Made by a program: the position numbers and the translations under genes | Notes under the pieces: model-generated | Seen by the model: the letters and a program-made list of their open reading frames with translations, nothing else | Database searches by the model: none | What the model was told of the DNA's origin: nothing | In this document: one piece after another, positions 53,543 to 61,029 of the stretch | How positions within the stretch are numbered: the first letter of the stretch is position 1 | How the letters are laid out: each line of letters opens with the position of its first letter | DNA from: JAXMEB01 sp046348545 | GTDB lineage: Bacteria; Pseudomonadota; Gammaproteobacteria; Berkiellales; Berkiellaceae | Direction: 5' to 3' | NCBI GenBank assembly: GCA_046348545.1 | Contig: JAXMEB010000008.1 | Coordinates: 1-62,620 of the forward strand | DNA length: 62,620 nucleotides

Positions 53543-54682
53543 ATGCCTTTAAGATTGACAAATGATGAATTAATGACACTTTTGAAATCATGTTTGAACA
53601 GTCAAACGGAAGAAATTAAGATTTTCAACATTGAAACGCTTTCTGGCGGCGTGCTTAATCAAAATCTGAAGCTTGAAACTAATCATGGCGATTTCGTCAT
53701 TAAAATATTCAGTCAAGTACAACTCGATCCAAATGCACCTGCAACACATCAGGAAATTTATTCACTTCAACAACATCTCGCAAATTCTCATTTTCCAATA
53801 CCGCCCCCAATCGGGTTTCATGAAAATTTTAAAGGACATGATATTCTCATCATGCCCTTTGTCCGAGGGAAAACACCTGATATCCATCCTGAATTTTTAT
53901 TGCGATTTGGAAAAATGCTCGCGGATTTTCACAATCAATTAGCCGAGTACCCTCGATTTAAAAGGGCACCTAATGATGTACTGATTTTTTTAAGTGAATT
54001 AGGCAACAGCCTCTGGCGAGGCATCACAAAATTTCAAATCCGCGCCGAAATTAGTTATTCGACAAATCTTTTTCGATATGCTTTTAATACACTGAAATAT
54101 CCGCACCTTGGTGCTCTGCCGCACGGCATTAATCACGGTGATCTTCATCTCGGCAATTTACTCGAGGATGAAGAAGGTCGACTGGTATTATTAGACCTAG
54201 AATTATGCTCTGATGCACCTTACTTAAAAGACATTGCGAATGCACTTTGCATGTTCTGCTTCGAGAGAAATCAAGGGGCATCTGAATTCAATCCTGAATT
54301 TGCATTACATTTGCTAAGCGGTTATCACCTGATAAGACCACTGACCAAAAATGAAATCAACCTCTTACCTGTTTTTTTAAAGGATAGAGCTTGGCTGGAA
54401 CGAATCGGGAATCATAAACTAGTGAATGAAGGTAAACCCCCTGGCAGCCCCTTTGCTCAAGCTGAATTTCAAGCGATTCAACGGCTCGTCTCGCCTGAAC
54501 ACTGGATACTCTTCGCCCAATCGGTATCTACCCTAGTCGCGCCACCACCTCATCATGAGCAAGTCAATCCGATATACCCCCATTTATTAGTACAGATGCC
54601 TGGGAATTCTAAACCATCATTAAACTCCAACCCCTTCAGCCAACCAACACCTAGACTTGATAACTTTCGAGTCACGCCATGA
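53543..54682 (+). CDS. Aminoglycoside/choline-kinase-fold phosphotransferase
   Basis: The protein has the APH fold of small-molecule kinases. The N-lobe includes LKLETNHGDFVIKIF with the ATP-binding Lys, and the catalytic loop is HGDLHLGNLL (near residue 198) with LLDLELCSDAPY as the metal-binding Asp motif. The order resembles type II homoserine kinase, but the substrate is unknown. The C-terminal 60 residues are Pro/Asn-rich. At its 3' end an ATGA links it to a small membrane-protein gene that is now broken. Confidence 0.7.
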   Translation: MPLRLTNDELMTLLKSCLNSQTEEIKIFNIETLSGGVLNQNLKLETNHGDFVIKIFSQVQLDPNAPATHQEIYSLQQHLANSHFPIPPPIGFHENFKGHDILIMPFVRGKTPDIHPEFLLRFGKMLADFHNQLAEYPRFKRAPNDVLIFLSELGNSLWRGITKFQIRAEISYSTNLFRYAFNTLKYPHLGALPHGINHGDLHLGNLLEDEEGRLVLLDLELCSDAPYLKDIANALCMFCFERNQGASEFNPEFALHLLSGYHLIRPLTKNEINLLPVFLKDRAWLERIGNHKLVNEGKPPGSPFAQAEFQAIQRLVSPEHWILFAQSVSTLVAPPPHHEQVNPIYPHLLVQMPGNSKPSLNSNPFSQPTPRLDNFRVTP

Positions 54683-54788
54683 ATGGAGAACAAGAAACCC
54701 ATCACGCCATCCTCCTACTGAAGATTCTCTGGAGCAAATTTAAATCTCAACCGATTTATATCAAAGCACCTACACTAATTGTTCTTAT

Positions 54789-55060
54789 AACCTCAGTTCG
54801 GAGTTTTAAAGGGATATATCGTCATCCCGCACAGCGGTCATCACACGAAGTGTGTAGCGTCTGATGCGGGATCCAGACTTTTATCAAATCTCAGCTAATA
54901 ATTTGATTGCTGATATTTTTAGAGGCTGAATCGCATAAGCGGCCAAGGCCGCGTGAATACTAGATTCCGCAACACACGCTGCGCACTTCGTGCGCTTATC
55001 GCTGTGCGGAATGACGTCATTACAAACCAACCCTGCCTTCAAAAACTCCGAACTGAGGTT
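54789..55060 (-). mobile_element. RepB element, 272 bp, with near-perfect inverted ends
   Basis: It starts AACCTCAGTTCGGAGTTTT and ends AAAAACTCCGAACTGAGGTT, and CTTAT is duplicated at both flanks (54784-54788, 55061-55065). The interior holds both dyads: ATCCCGCA...TGCGGGAT with a CACACGAAGTGTG core, and ATTCCGCA...TGCGGAAT with GCGCACTTCGTGCGC. This is the cleanest copy in the window. Confidence 0.88.
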
Positions 55061-55066
55061 CTTATA

Positions 55067-55190
55067 TACCCTTCACATCTGAATTTTCGGGGTTGTTGCC
55101 TTCGCGATTCTCACCGCAGTCATGTACCTTGTGTACACTCCTGCGTCTCGAACGCTCGGCGCCTACCCGAAAAATCATCTGTTGTGGGTA
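55067..55190 (-). mobile_element. RepA element, 124 bp, intact
   Basis: It is nearly identical to the copies at 256, 43739 and 60231, with TA on each side (55065-55066, 55191-55192). It has inserted at the TA created by the right-hand target duplication of the neighbouring RepB copy, or in the TATA that follows it. Confidence 0.85.
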
Positions 55191-55328
55191 TAGCAACTGT
55201 ATTTTGGATTTTGATTTTTTTTACCTCTTTTTTGATCTGGCAACTTTTCATGTTGATCATGTCGAGAGTTTTCTTAGGGTTTGTTGAATGGTATATTCGT
55301 CAGAATTCAAAGCCACCCAATAAACCCC

Positions 55329-55868
55329 ATGCCTAAAAATTGGATTAGACGTTATCTACCTCACCCACATACAATCAAAGACCACAAGCATTTGCGAATT
55401 TTTGGTGGCTGGATCCACGATCCTAATTTGTGGCACATCAATCGGCAGGCTGTATCTAGAGCAGTTGCAGTGGGCCTGTTTATCAGTTTTATCCCACTAC
55501 CTGGGCACATGTTACTGGCTGGACTTTTAGCTATCCTCTTACATGCCAATTTATTGATTGCAGTGATGATGGTGTGGATTTCCAATCCGTTAACAATGGG
55601 CCCTATGTATTTCTTTGCTTACGAAGTTGGGGTGCATCTACTGGATTTACCGCATCAGCCCTTCCATTTCGAGCCTTCATTTAAATGGATCTTTGCAGAG
55701 CTAGAACATATCGCTCTACCTCTTTTCGCAGGCGCCCTTGTGTCTGGGGCAGTAGTTGCACTCTTTGGCAATCTGATCACTCGGATCTTTTGGCGATTAT
55801 CAGTTATCCTTGCATGGAAGCGACGAATAAAGCATCGGCAAGCACATGTTCCCAGAATCCAAGTCTAA
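55329..55868 (+). CDS. DUF2062 membrane protein
   Basis: The 179-residue protein starts MPKNWIRRYLPHP, the typical DUF2062 opening, and contains the family core SRAVAVGLFISFIPLPGHML with two or more membrane helices, WISNPLT and a basic C-terminus. The family is widespread in proteobacteria; its role is unknown. The ATG at 55329 overlaps the end of the broken upstream gene, and its own end overlaps the DUF3025 gene by 23 bp. Confidence 0.85.
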   Translation: MPKNWIRRYLPHPHTIKDHKHLRIFGGWIHDPNLWHINRQAVSRAVAVGLFISFIPLPGHMLLAGLLAILLHANLLIAVMMVWISNPLTMGPMYFFAYEVGVHLLDLPHQPFHFEPSFKWIFAELEHIALPLFAGALVSGAVVALFGNLITRIFWRLSVILAWKRRIKHRQAHVPRIQV

Positions 55869-56655
55869 ATTAAAACGAACTGATAATTGGGATCCCCATT
55901 TTTACAAACATTTTGAAGGATACCAAACGCTGTTGCCTTACTGGGCATCTATATCGGATCGATTTCTGAATGCATGGCCCACTATCACTGATTACAATCG
56001 GCTGGCAGAAGAGGCTGCGTTTGCATTTAGATTTATCGAGCAAGATGCTCACACGCCCTACGAATCAACTATCTTTCACCATCAACGTATTCCAACTAGA
56101 TTACACAACTGGCATGATTTTTTTAACAATGTCAGTTGGCTTATATTCCCATCTATGAAGCGCGCCCTGATAGAAACCGCTTATCAAGCAGCTGATAACA
56201 AACCAAAACAACGCACATCCAAACAAAATGTGTTGGCACATTTTGATGAGTGTGGCATGGTGATTTGCAGTGATGAAAGATGTTATCTCGATAAAATTCG
56301 CCAGCATGAATGGTCATCTCTCTTTTTGGATCGTAATCTAGAAATCCATTGTTATCCTATCATTACCGGGCATGGTATTTTAGAAAAAGGGCTCCAACCT
56401 TACATTGGCATGACTGCAAAGGCTATTTTGATGGAAGTGAATTCAGCATTTTTTAAACTGGATAAAATCGAAAAATTGAGATATGTCGATGAGCGTATTG
56501 CTACCGAAATTGTAAGCCCTGAATTTCCTAACACACCCAAAGCATTAGCCCCATTCCCCTTGTTGGGTTGGCCAAAATGGCATCCTGATAATGACAAGGA
56601 TTCATTCTTTGGAAATATTCATTACTTTAGGCCAAAGCCTAAGATCATTGGTTAA
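55846..56655 (+). CDS. DUF3025 family protein
   Basis: The 269-residue protein shows the DUF3025 signature LHNWHDFFNNVSWLIFP followed by FDECGMVICSDE and the conserved GHGILEKGLQPYIGMTAKAI split over the C-terminal half. The fold and activity of this family are unknown to me. The gene overlaps DUF2062 and is the last of the kinase - small membrane protein - DUF2062 - DUF3025 run. Confidence 0.82.
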   Translation: MFPESKSKLKRTDNWDPHFYKHFEGYQTLLPYWASISDRFLNAWPTITDYNRLAEEAAFAFRFIEQDAHTPYESTIFHHQRIPTRLHNWHDFFNNVSWLIFPSMKRALIETAYQAADNKPKQRTSKQNVLAHFDECGMVICSDERCYLDKIRQHEWSSLFLDRNLEIHCYPIITGHGILEKGLQPYIGMTAKAILMEVNSAFFKLDKIEKLRYVDERIATEIVSPEFPNTPKALAPFPLLGWPKWHPDNDKDSFFGNIHYFRPKPKIIG

Positions 56656-56662
56656 ACAGGAG

Positions 56663-57205
56663 TTAGTCATCAAAGCCGATTTCAATATCTTCATCAACGG
56701 ACAAAACGCCTTCAGTGGATTGAATGACTTGAAGCACTTTAGCCTTGTCTTCATTTGAATTCACTCGGCCTGTGACGTAGACGCTTCCTTCTTCCAGTTC
56801 AATATGAATAGGCCAAGCAATATGATCTCCGGCAAATACACCACTTTGCATTAAATTGGCTTTAATGCGGGCTGATAATGCAACATCTTCTTGCCGCCCT
56901 CTGGCATGGCTGATTGTGACACCACTAGCGTCTACCGAAATCACATCTTTCACAGAGCCCGCTAACATCACAGCATTCGCATACTGTTCATCGGTGGTTA
57001 ACTCGGCAAAGAGCGTCACCCTGCCATCCTGAGTATTCACACGGAAGGTGTATTGCCTCAAAATGGGGTCTCTTGTTAGCTTTTGAACGACCAAGGCAGT
57101 GATGGTCTCGTCATCTAGGCGTAGTGACGCATTTTTATCAACCGCAAGCACCAAGGTAGGAAGTAGAACAACCATCATGCATAAAATATATTTTAAGATA
57201 TTCAT
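56663..57205 (-). CDS. Periplasmic double-BON-domain protein
   Basis: A signal peptide (about 21 residues) is followed by two BON domains (about 33-100 and 108-178), each with the alpha/beta pattern and a central Gly such as in DGRVTLFAEL and EGSVYVTGRV. OsmY-type BON proteins bind phospholipids and guard the envelope under stress. The 180-residue length fits. It converges with the DUF3025 gene. Confidence 0.82.
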   Translation of the reverse strand: MNILKYILCMMVVLLPTLVLAVDKNASLRLDDETITALVVQKLTRDPILRQYTFRVNTQDGRVTLFAELTTDEQYANAVMLAGSVKDVISVDASGVTISHARGRQEDVALSARIKANLMQSGVFAGDHIAWPIHIELEEGSVYVTGRVNSNEDKAKVLQVIQSTEGVLSVDEDIEIGFDD

Positions 57206-57303
57206 AAGCGCTGCCCTAACTCGAAATATCTTAAGTATATCGCCTCATTGCTCTATTGGCTTAAACCCCTGAGTCTTTAACTAGGCATCTCTGACAGAAT
57301 CCA

Positions 57304-57395
57304 TAAGCACAACAGATGATGAGGTACGTGCCTACGCTCTTGCGATCTACGAACAGACAGGCAACCCGAGAAAATTCAGCTCTGAAGCCCATATT
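57304..57395 (+). repeat. Diverged RepA-related fragment
   Basis: CACAACAGATGATG at the left and GAAAATTCAGCTCTGAAGCCCAT at the right match the two RepA ends with several changes; the core GTACGTGCCTACGCTCTTGCGA is different. It lies between two minus-strand genes and is probably an old copy. Confidence 0.5.
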
Positions 57396-57412
57396 AGGAT
57401 TCAAATGGAGTG

Positions 57413-58018
57413 CTATGCGCGCTTCAAACCTAATGCCGTTACCGCCTTATCAAGGGGTGCATAATCCGGTATGGATATTTTATCAGGCATCGGCGTCTCA
57501 TATAGTTCAGATATCTTAAGCGCAATCTCGCGGAGTTTTGAACGAGTGATTCGTTTGTCAGACCAAATGAGTTCTTCGGCGAAGTGTGCAGCCAATTCCT
57601 CATTAAAGATACTTTCAGGGGAATCATAGGGTTCTATGCCTCTACGAACAAAGTGGGTTAACTCATGTATTAATAGCAAACAAATTTGTTCAGGATTTTT
57701 CAAATTTTCATTAACATATATTCTTGACCCATAGATTATCCCATCCATGTCTGTACGCATGACCGATAAGGCTTCTTCTGTTGGCGGATACGCATAAGAG
57801 ATCTTTCTTTTATTACATTCGTTGTAAGATTCAATATATTCACAAAAATCTGACCTTGTGATTTCAGCAAGTGGAAACAGCTCGACCTTCTCTCCACGAT
57901 GGCTGGCTCTCCCTGTAACAAGTTGGTATACAACTCTAGCAAATGGATGTCTGCATCTTTTTAATAGAGCCAACCCCTCTGAGATTGCTTTCGACCAAGC
58001 ACTTCTTAGCATATGCAC
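57413..58018 (-). CDS. HExxH zinc-metallopeptidase-like protein
   Basis: I do not recognise the whole 201-residue protein, but LLLIHELTHFVRRG contains an HExxH zinc site (His118, Glu119, His122), and NEELAAHFAEEL about 19 residues later offers the third ligand (Glu140/141), as in gluzincins and IrrE-type peptidases. No signal peptide or membrane helix is seen. An interrupted basic N-terminus precedes it. The substrate is unknown. It stands alone, divergent from the bufferin-like gene. Confidence 0.6.
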   Translation of the reverse strand: MHMLRSAWSKAISEGLALLKRCRHPFARVVYQLVTGRASHRGEKVELFPLAEITRSDFCEYIESYNECNKRKISYAYPPTEEALSVMRTDMDGIIYGSRIYVNENLKNPEQICLLLIHELTHFVRRGIEPYDSPESIFNEELAAHFAEELIWSDKRITRSKLREIALKISELYETPMPDKISIPDYAPLDKAVTALGLKRA

Positions 58019-58164
58019 TGATACCCTCTTAGTCGTTGTAATAAAAAGGGGTGAATTCTATTTGAAAGTTGGCTTTCAATCAAGCTGCTGCATTAAATAA
58101 ATAAGTTGATCGACTAATGCAATTTAGCCCCCAATAGGGTTGTGTAAAATAGGAAAGATGGTTT

Positions 58165-58449
58165 ATGAAAAAACTCAAACAATGTTTCCAAGCTGCTATT
58201 GCAAGCGCTGCGGCCATCACGGCAGCAGCAGCCATCACCAAAGCGCACGCAGCAGATGAGCCTTCCCAAGAGAAATGCTATGGAATAGTCAAAGCCGAGA
58301 TGAATGATTGTCAAACTGCGACCACTTCGTGTGCAGGATCTGCGACTGTAGATAATCAAGGAGATGCCTTTGTTTTCCTCCCTAAAGGGCTCTGCGATAA
58401 AATTGTAGGGGGCAGCTTAGAACCCAAACCATCAACAAAAGGAAGTTAA
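58165..58449 (+). CDS. bufA1: BufA1-type bufferin precursor (DUF2282)
   Basis: The 94-residue protein has a long signal peptide ending KAHAA, then EKCYGIVKAEMNDC, TTSCAGS and LPKGLCDKIVGGSL. The four cysteines (38, 49, 56, 77) and surrounding residues are the hallmark of DUF2282, now known as bufferins: exported peptides whose cysteines are modified by MNIO (DUF692) enzymes to bind copper. No DUF692 or DUF2063 partner lies near it. It is the first gene of a unit with yceI, cytochrome b561 and a second yceI, 3 bp before the next start. Confidence 0.85.
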   Translation: MKKLKQCFQAAIASAAAITAAAAITKAHAADEPSQEKCYGIVKAEMNDCQTATTSCAGSATVDNQGDAFVFLPKGLCDKIVGGSLEPKPSTKGS

Positions 58450-58452
58450 GCA

Positions 58453-59028
58453 ATGAAACCAATCGCATGGATGCGATCACTTTTGATCAGCTTGATACTG
58501 ATTTCAAATACAGCATGGACTGCAGAATCTTTCACAATCGATCCGAATCATACCGCTGTACTCTGGCATATCGATCATTTCGGATTTTCAAAGCCTTCTG
58601 GAAAATGGTATGCCAATGGGCAACTGGTATTAGATGAATCAACCCCTCAAAACAGCAAAGTGAATATCACGATTCAAGTTGGCGAACTCGTCACGGGGAT
58701 TCCTGAATTAGACAAGCATCTCAAGGGCAAGCAATTTTTTGAGATCACCAGATTTCCGACAGCCACTTTCGTCAGTGACAAAGTAGAAGTCACTGGAAAA
58801 GACAGCGCCAACGTACAAGGTAAATTAGATGTTCGAGGCATTAGCAAACCTGTGACACTTCAAGTCAAACTGAATAAAGTCGGCGAAAATCCAATCAACA
58901 ATAAAAAGACTGTTGGATTCACAGCAAGCACAACATTAAAACGTTCTGATTTTGGGATGACGACTCTATTGCCAGGTCTTGGAGACGAAGTCCAAATCGA
59001 TATTGAAGCAGAAGCGTTTAAAGACTAA
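58453..59028 (+). CDS. YceI family periplasmic protein (first copy)
   Basis: YceI proteins are exported lipocalin-like barrels that bind polyprenyl chains such as ubiquinone. A signal peptide (to about residue 23) is followed by SFTIDPNHTAVLWHIDHFGFS and TLKRSDFGM, both family signatures. Length (191) is normal. A ribosome site AGGAAG precedes the ATG. It and the paralogue at 59576 flank a cytochrome b561 gene. Confidence 0.9.
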   Translation: MKPIAWMRSLLISLILISNTAWTAESFTIDPNHTAVLWHIDHFGFSKPSGKWYANGQLVLDESTPQNSKVNITIQVGELVTGIPELDKHLKGKQFFEITRFPTATFVSDKVEVTGKDSANVQGKLDVRGISKPVTLQVKLNKVGENPINNKKTVGFTASTTLKRSDFGMTTLLPGLGDEVQIDIEAEAFKD

Positions 59029-59042
59029 GGGATCGATTATTA

Positions 59043-59588
59043 ATGCGCTTTATAAACACCGATGAGCGTTACGGTCTGGTTTCGTTTCTACTACATTGGA
59101 TCGTTGCCATTATCATCATTGGCCTCATTATTGTTGGGCTTTATATGACACGCATTCCCATCAGTAGCTTAAAGCTCAAACTCTATGGTTGGCATAAACA
59201 GTTTGGCCTGCTGATTTTAGCTCTCCTTTTTTTACGCATTGCTTGGCGCTTATCTAATGTCACGCCTCGCCTGCCAGCAACCCTACCGGCCTGGCAGAAG
59301 CTGGCGGCAAGGAGTGTACATTTTGTTTTCTATCTCTTTATGTTTTTCATGCCGATCACGGGCTGGCTCGTCACTTCAGCTGCAGGATTACCTGTCTCTT
59401 TTTTCGGCTGGTTTGTGCTGCCAAGCCTAGTTGAACCTGATGAGTCCAATCGATTGCTATATGCTGAAATTCATCAATGGCTTGCTTATGGACTCATTCT
59501 AACACTGGGCGCTCACATCGGTGCCGCGCTCAAACATCATTTCATTAATAAAGATAACATCTTACGGAGAATGTTGTGGCCAGATTAA
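59043..59588 (+). CDS. cybB: Cytochrome b561
   Basis: This four-helix inner-membrane dihaem cytochrome passes electrons between the quinone pool and periplasmic partners. The haem-ligand histidines are visible in SFLLHWIVA, WHKQFGL, SVHFVFY and EIHQWLAYG. Length (181) is typical of YodB/CybB proteins. It sits between two yceI genes, a common pairing; here the unit begins with a bufferin precursor. Confidence 0.92.
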   Translation: MRFINTDERYGLVSFLLHWIVAIIIIGLIIVGLYMTRIPISSLKLKLYGWHKQFGLLILALLFLRIAWRLSNVTPRLPATLPAWQKLAARSVHFVFYLFMFFMPITGWLVTSAAGLPVSFFGWFVLPSLVEPDESNRLLYAEIHQWLAYGLILTLGAHIGAALKHHFINKDNILRRMLWPD

Positions 59589-60151
59589 TGCTCATGCGAT
59601 TTATGATAGCAATCTCCTTATTATGGATTTCACACTCCACTCTAGCAGCCACACCTCAATGGGAAATCATACCCAGTGAAAGTAGCATCAACTTTACAGC
59701 CAAACAAAATGGAGCGCCCGTATCCGGCCGGTTTTCTGCCTTCACCGGGGAAATTCAATTCGATCAAAATGACTTAACATCTAGTCATGTCAAAATCATT
59801 GTCGACACAAATTCAGTAACAACCAGTTTTGCAGATATTGCTGAAACCCTTAAAACCGAAGAATGGTTTGATGTAAAACTTTTTCCTACCGCTATATTTG
59901 AGTCAAGCAACTTCAAGAAAATAACTGAAGATTCTTACCAAACAAACGGAACCCTGACCATTCGAGACAAATCACTACCAATGAGCGCATCATTTACGGG
60001 CCAGTCGCTCACACCAGATAAGGGTCAAGTGATTGGCACGATGAAGCTTCAACGTACACAATATGCCGTCGGGCAAGGGGAATGGGCTAGCCTTGATGAA
60101 ATCAAAGATGATGTACAAATTGATTTTACATTAACTGCGAAAAGAAAATGA
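59576..60151 (+). CDS. YceI family periplasmic protein (second copy)
   Basis: A second 191-residue YceI barrel, with signal peptide and the motifs WEIIPSESSINFTAKQNG, VSGRFSAFTGEI and TMKLQRTQYAVG. It starts at GTG 59576, inside the end of the cytochrome gene, with GGAG six bases upstream; ATGs follow at 59588 and 59594. It differs clearly from the first copy and is closer to the subgroup with GRFSAFTGEI, so the two likely bind different ligands or partners. Confidence 0.9.
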   Translation: MARLMLMRFMIAISLLWISHSTLAATPQWEIIPSESSINFTAKQNGAPVSGRFSAFTGEIQFDQNDLTSSHVKIIVDTNSVTTSFADIAETLKTEEWFDVKLFPTAIFESSNFKKITEDSYQTNGTLTIRDKSLPMSASFTGQSLTPDKGQVIGTMKLQRTQYAVGQGEWASLDEIKDDVQIDFTLTAKRK

Positions 60152-60164
60152 TTTTCTCAGATAT

Positions 60165-60213
60165 ACCAACAAAATTTGATTTTTTCAGTAGGCACCATGT
60201 GTTCGAACCCTAT
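60165..60213 (+). repeat. Degenerate left end of RepA
   Basis: TATACCAACAAAATTTGATT then TCAGTAGGCACC and GTTCGA follow the order of a RepA left end with many changes. It stops after about 49 bp, and a complete RepA copy starts 18 bp later. Confidence 0.45.
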
Positions 60214-60230
60214 AAGTATTAAACACAATA

Positions 60231-60354
60231 TACCCACAACAGATGATTTTTCGGGTAGGCGCCGAGCGTTCGAGACGCAGGAGTGTACACAAAGTACATG
60301 ACTGCGATGAGAATCGCGAAGGCAACAACACCGAAAATTCAGCTGTGAAGGGTA
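60231..60354 (+). mobile_element. RepA element, 124 bp, intact
   Basis: It carries both ends and the GGAGTGTACACAAAGTACAT core, with TA at each flank (60229-60230, 60355-60356). Its neighbours on both sides are older RepA fragments, making a small cluster of three. Confidence 0.85.
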
Positions 60355-60357
60355 TAC

Positions 60358-60423
60358 ACGAGTGCGGTGAGAATAATGAAAGCAATCCACCGCACCTAAA
60401 AATCATTCGCTGTGGGTATATGC
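60358..60423 (+). repeat. Partial RepA copy with mixed end type
   Basis: GAGTGCGGTGAGAATAATGAAAGCAA resembles the RepA core and CACCTAAAAATCATTCGCTG matches the end of the GCTC subfamily at 19627. It then ends in GTGGGTATATGCTC, carrying both GGGTAT and ATGCTC terminal forms side by side. Confidence 0.5.
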
Positions 60424-60432
60424 TCAGATTTT

Positions 60433-60972
60433 TTAATCTACTCTCAATAACTTAATCATTTCGATGTATTTCTGATCTAGCAAGATCTTTTCCCCCATAG
60501 CTTTGAGTGCCTCATGGCTTTTTTCGACGGGAAAGTTAAAGTCACGCTTCGTATATTCGTAGAATACGACTCGATTATACCCCTTAATATTTTTAAAAAT
60601 GATAATTGATTTATCAAGTACAACAGGATACACAGTTGAATAAATTGCCCCTAAGAAAATCGTATTTTCACCTTTGATAATCTTAGTAGGCATACCTATA
60701 TCATTATAATTATAAGCCATACCCTCAGCCGCTCGCTCGGGACTAAAAACTTCAATCAACTCCACCCTTCGAATTTGCGACGTCATGCTTTCAAAGGTTT
60801 CACCTTCCGGCAAATATACAGATTCAACCTGCACTCTATCGCTTTTAAAAAATGACAAATGATAGAGCTTTCCATCAAAACTGATACTTGGGCGCTCGTT
60901 CGCGAACCCCATCACGCTGAATAGACTAACAGCAAAAAATAACAATGTACTAATAAGTGCTTGAAATTGCAT
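60433..60972 (-). CDS. Exported hypothetical protein
   Basis: The 179-residue protein has a signal peptide (MQFQALISTLLFFAVSLFSVMGFA) and a soluble body of mixed alpha/beta character (SISFDGKLYHLSFFKSD; VFYEYTKRDF). I recognise no family. It is probably periplasmic or secreted. It reads in the same direction as the 417-residue gene upstream, with a gap of 57 bp, so they may be co-transcribed. Confidence 0.55.
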   Translation of the reverse strand: MQFQALISTLLFFAVSLFSVMGFANERPSISFDGKLYHLSFFKSDRVQVESVYLPEGETFESMTSQIRRVELIEVFSPERAAEGMAYNYNDIGMPTKIIKGENTIFLGAIYSTVYPVVLDKSIIIFKNIKGYNRVVFYEYTKRDFNFPVEKSHEALKAMGEKILLDQKYIEMIKLLRVD

Positions 60973-61029
60973 AGACTAAAACCCTATAGAATGGCATCAG
61001 CTAGAGTATAGGCTATAAACGCGCGAACA

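Larger units (their letters stand above)
54679..55336 (+). pseudogene. Small membrane-protein gene split by one RepB and one RepA element
   Basis: The first 37 codons (54679-54788) start in an ATGA overlap with the kinase gene. RepB (54789-55060) and RepA (55067-55190) follow. The last 47 codons (55193-55336) continue to a TAA that overlaps the next gene by 8 bp. Removing both elements with one copy of each target duplication (CTTAT, TA) joins CTT-ATA-GCA in the same frame and yields an uninterrupted 84-residue protein with two membrane segments (around LIVLIATVFWILIFF and QLFMLIMSRVFLGF). The overlaps on both sides show it was a real gene in an operon. As it stands it cannot be made whole. 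Confidence 0.75.

Noticed and set aside
60195..60215. GTTCGAACCC, which looks like a tRNA T-loop
   Set aside because: No acceptor, D or anticodon arms can be built around it; the stretch aligns with a degenerate RepA end, which contains GTTCGA.
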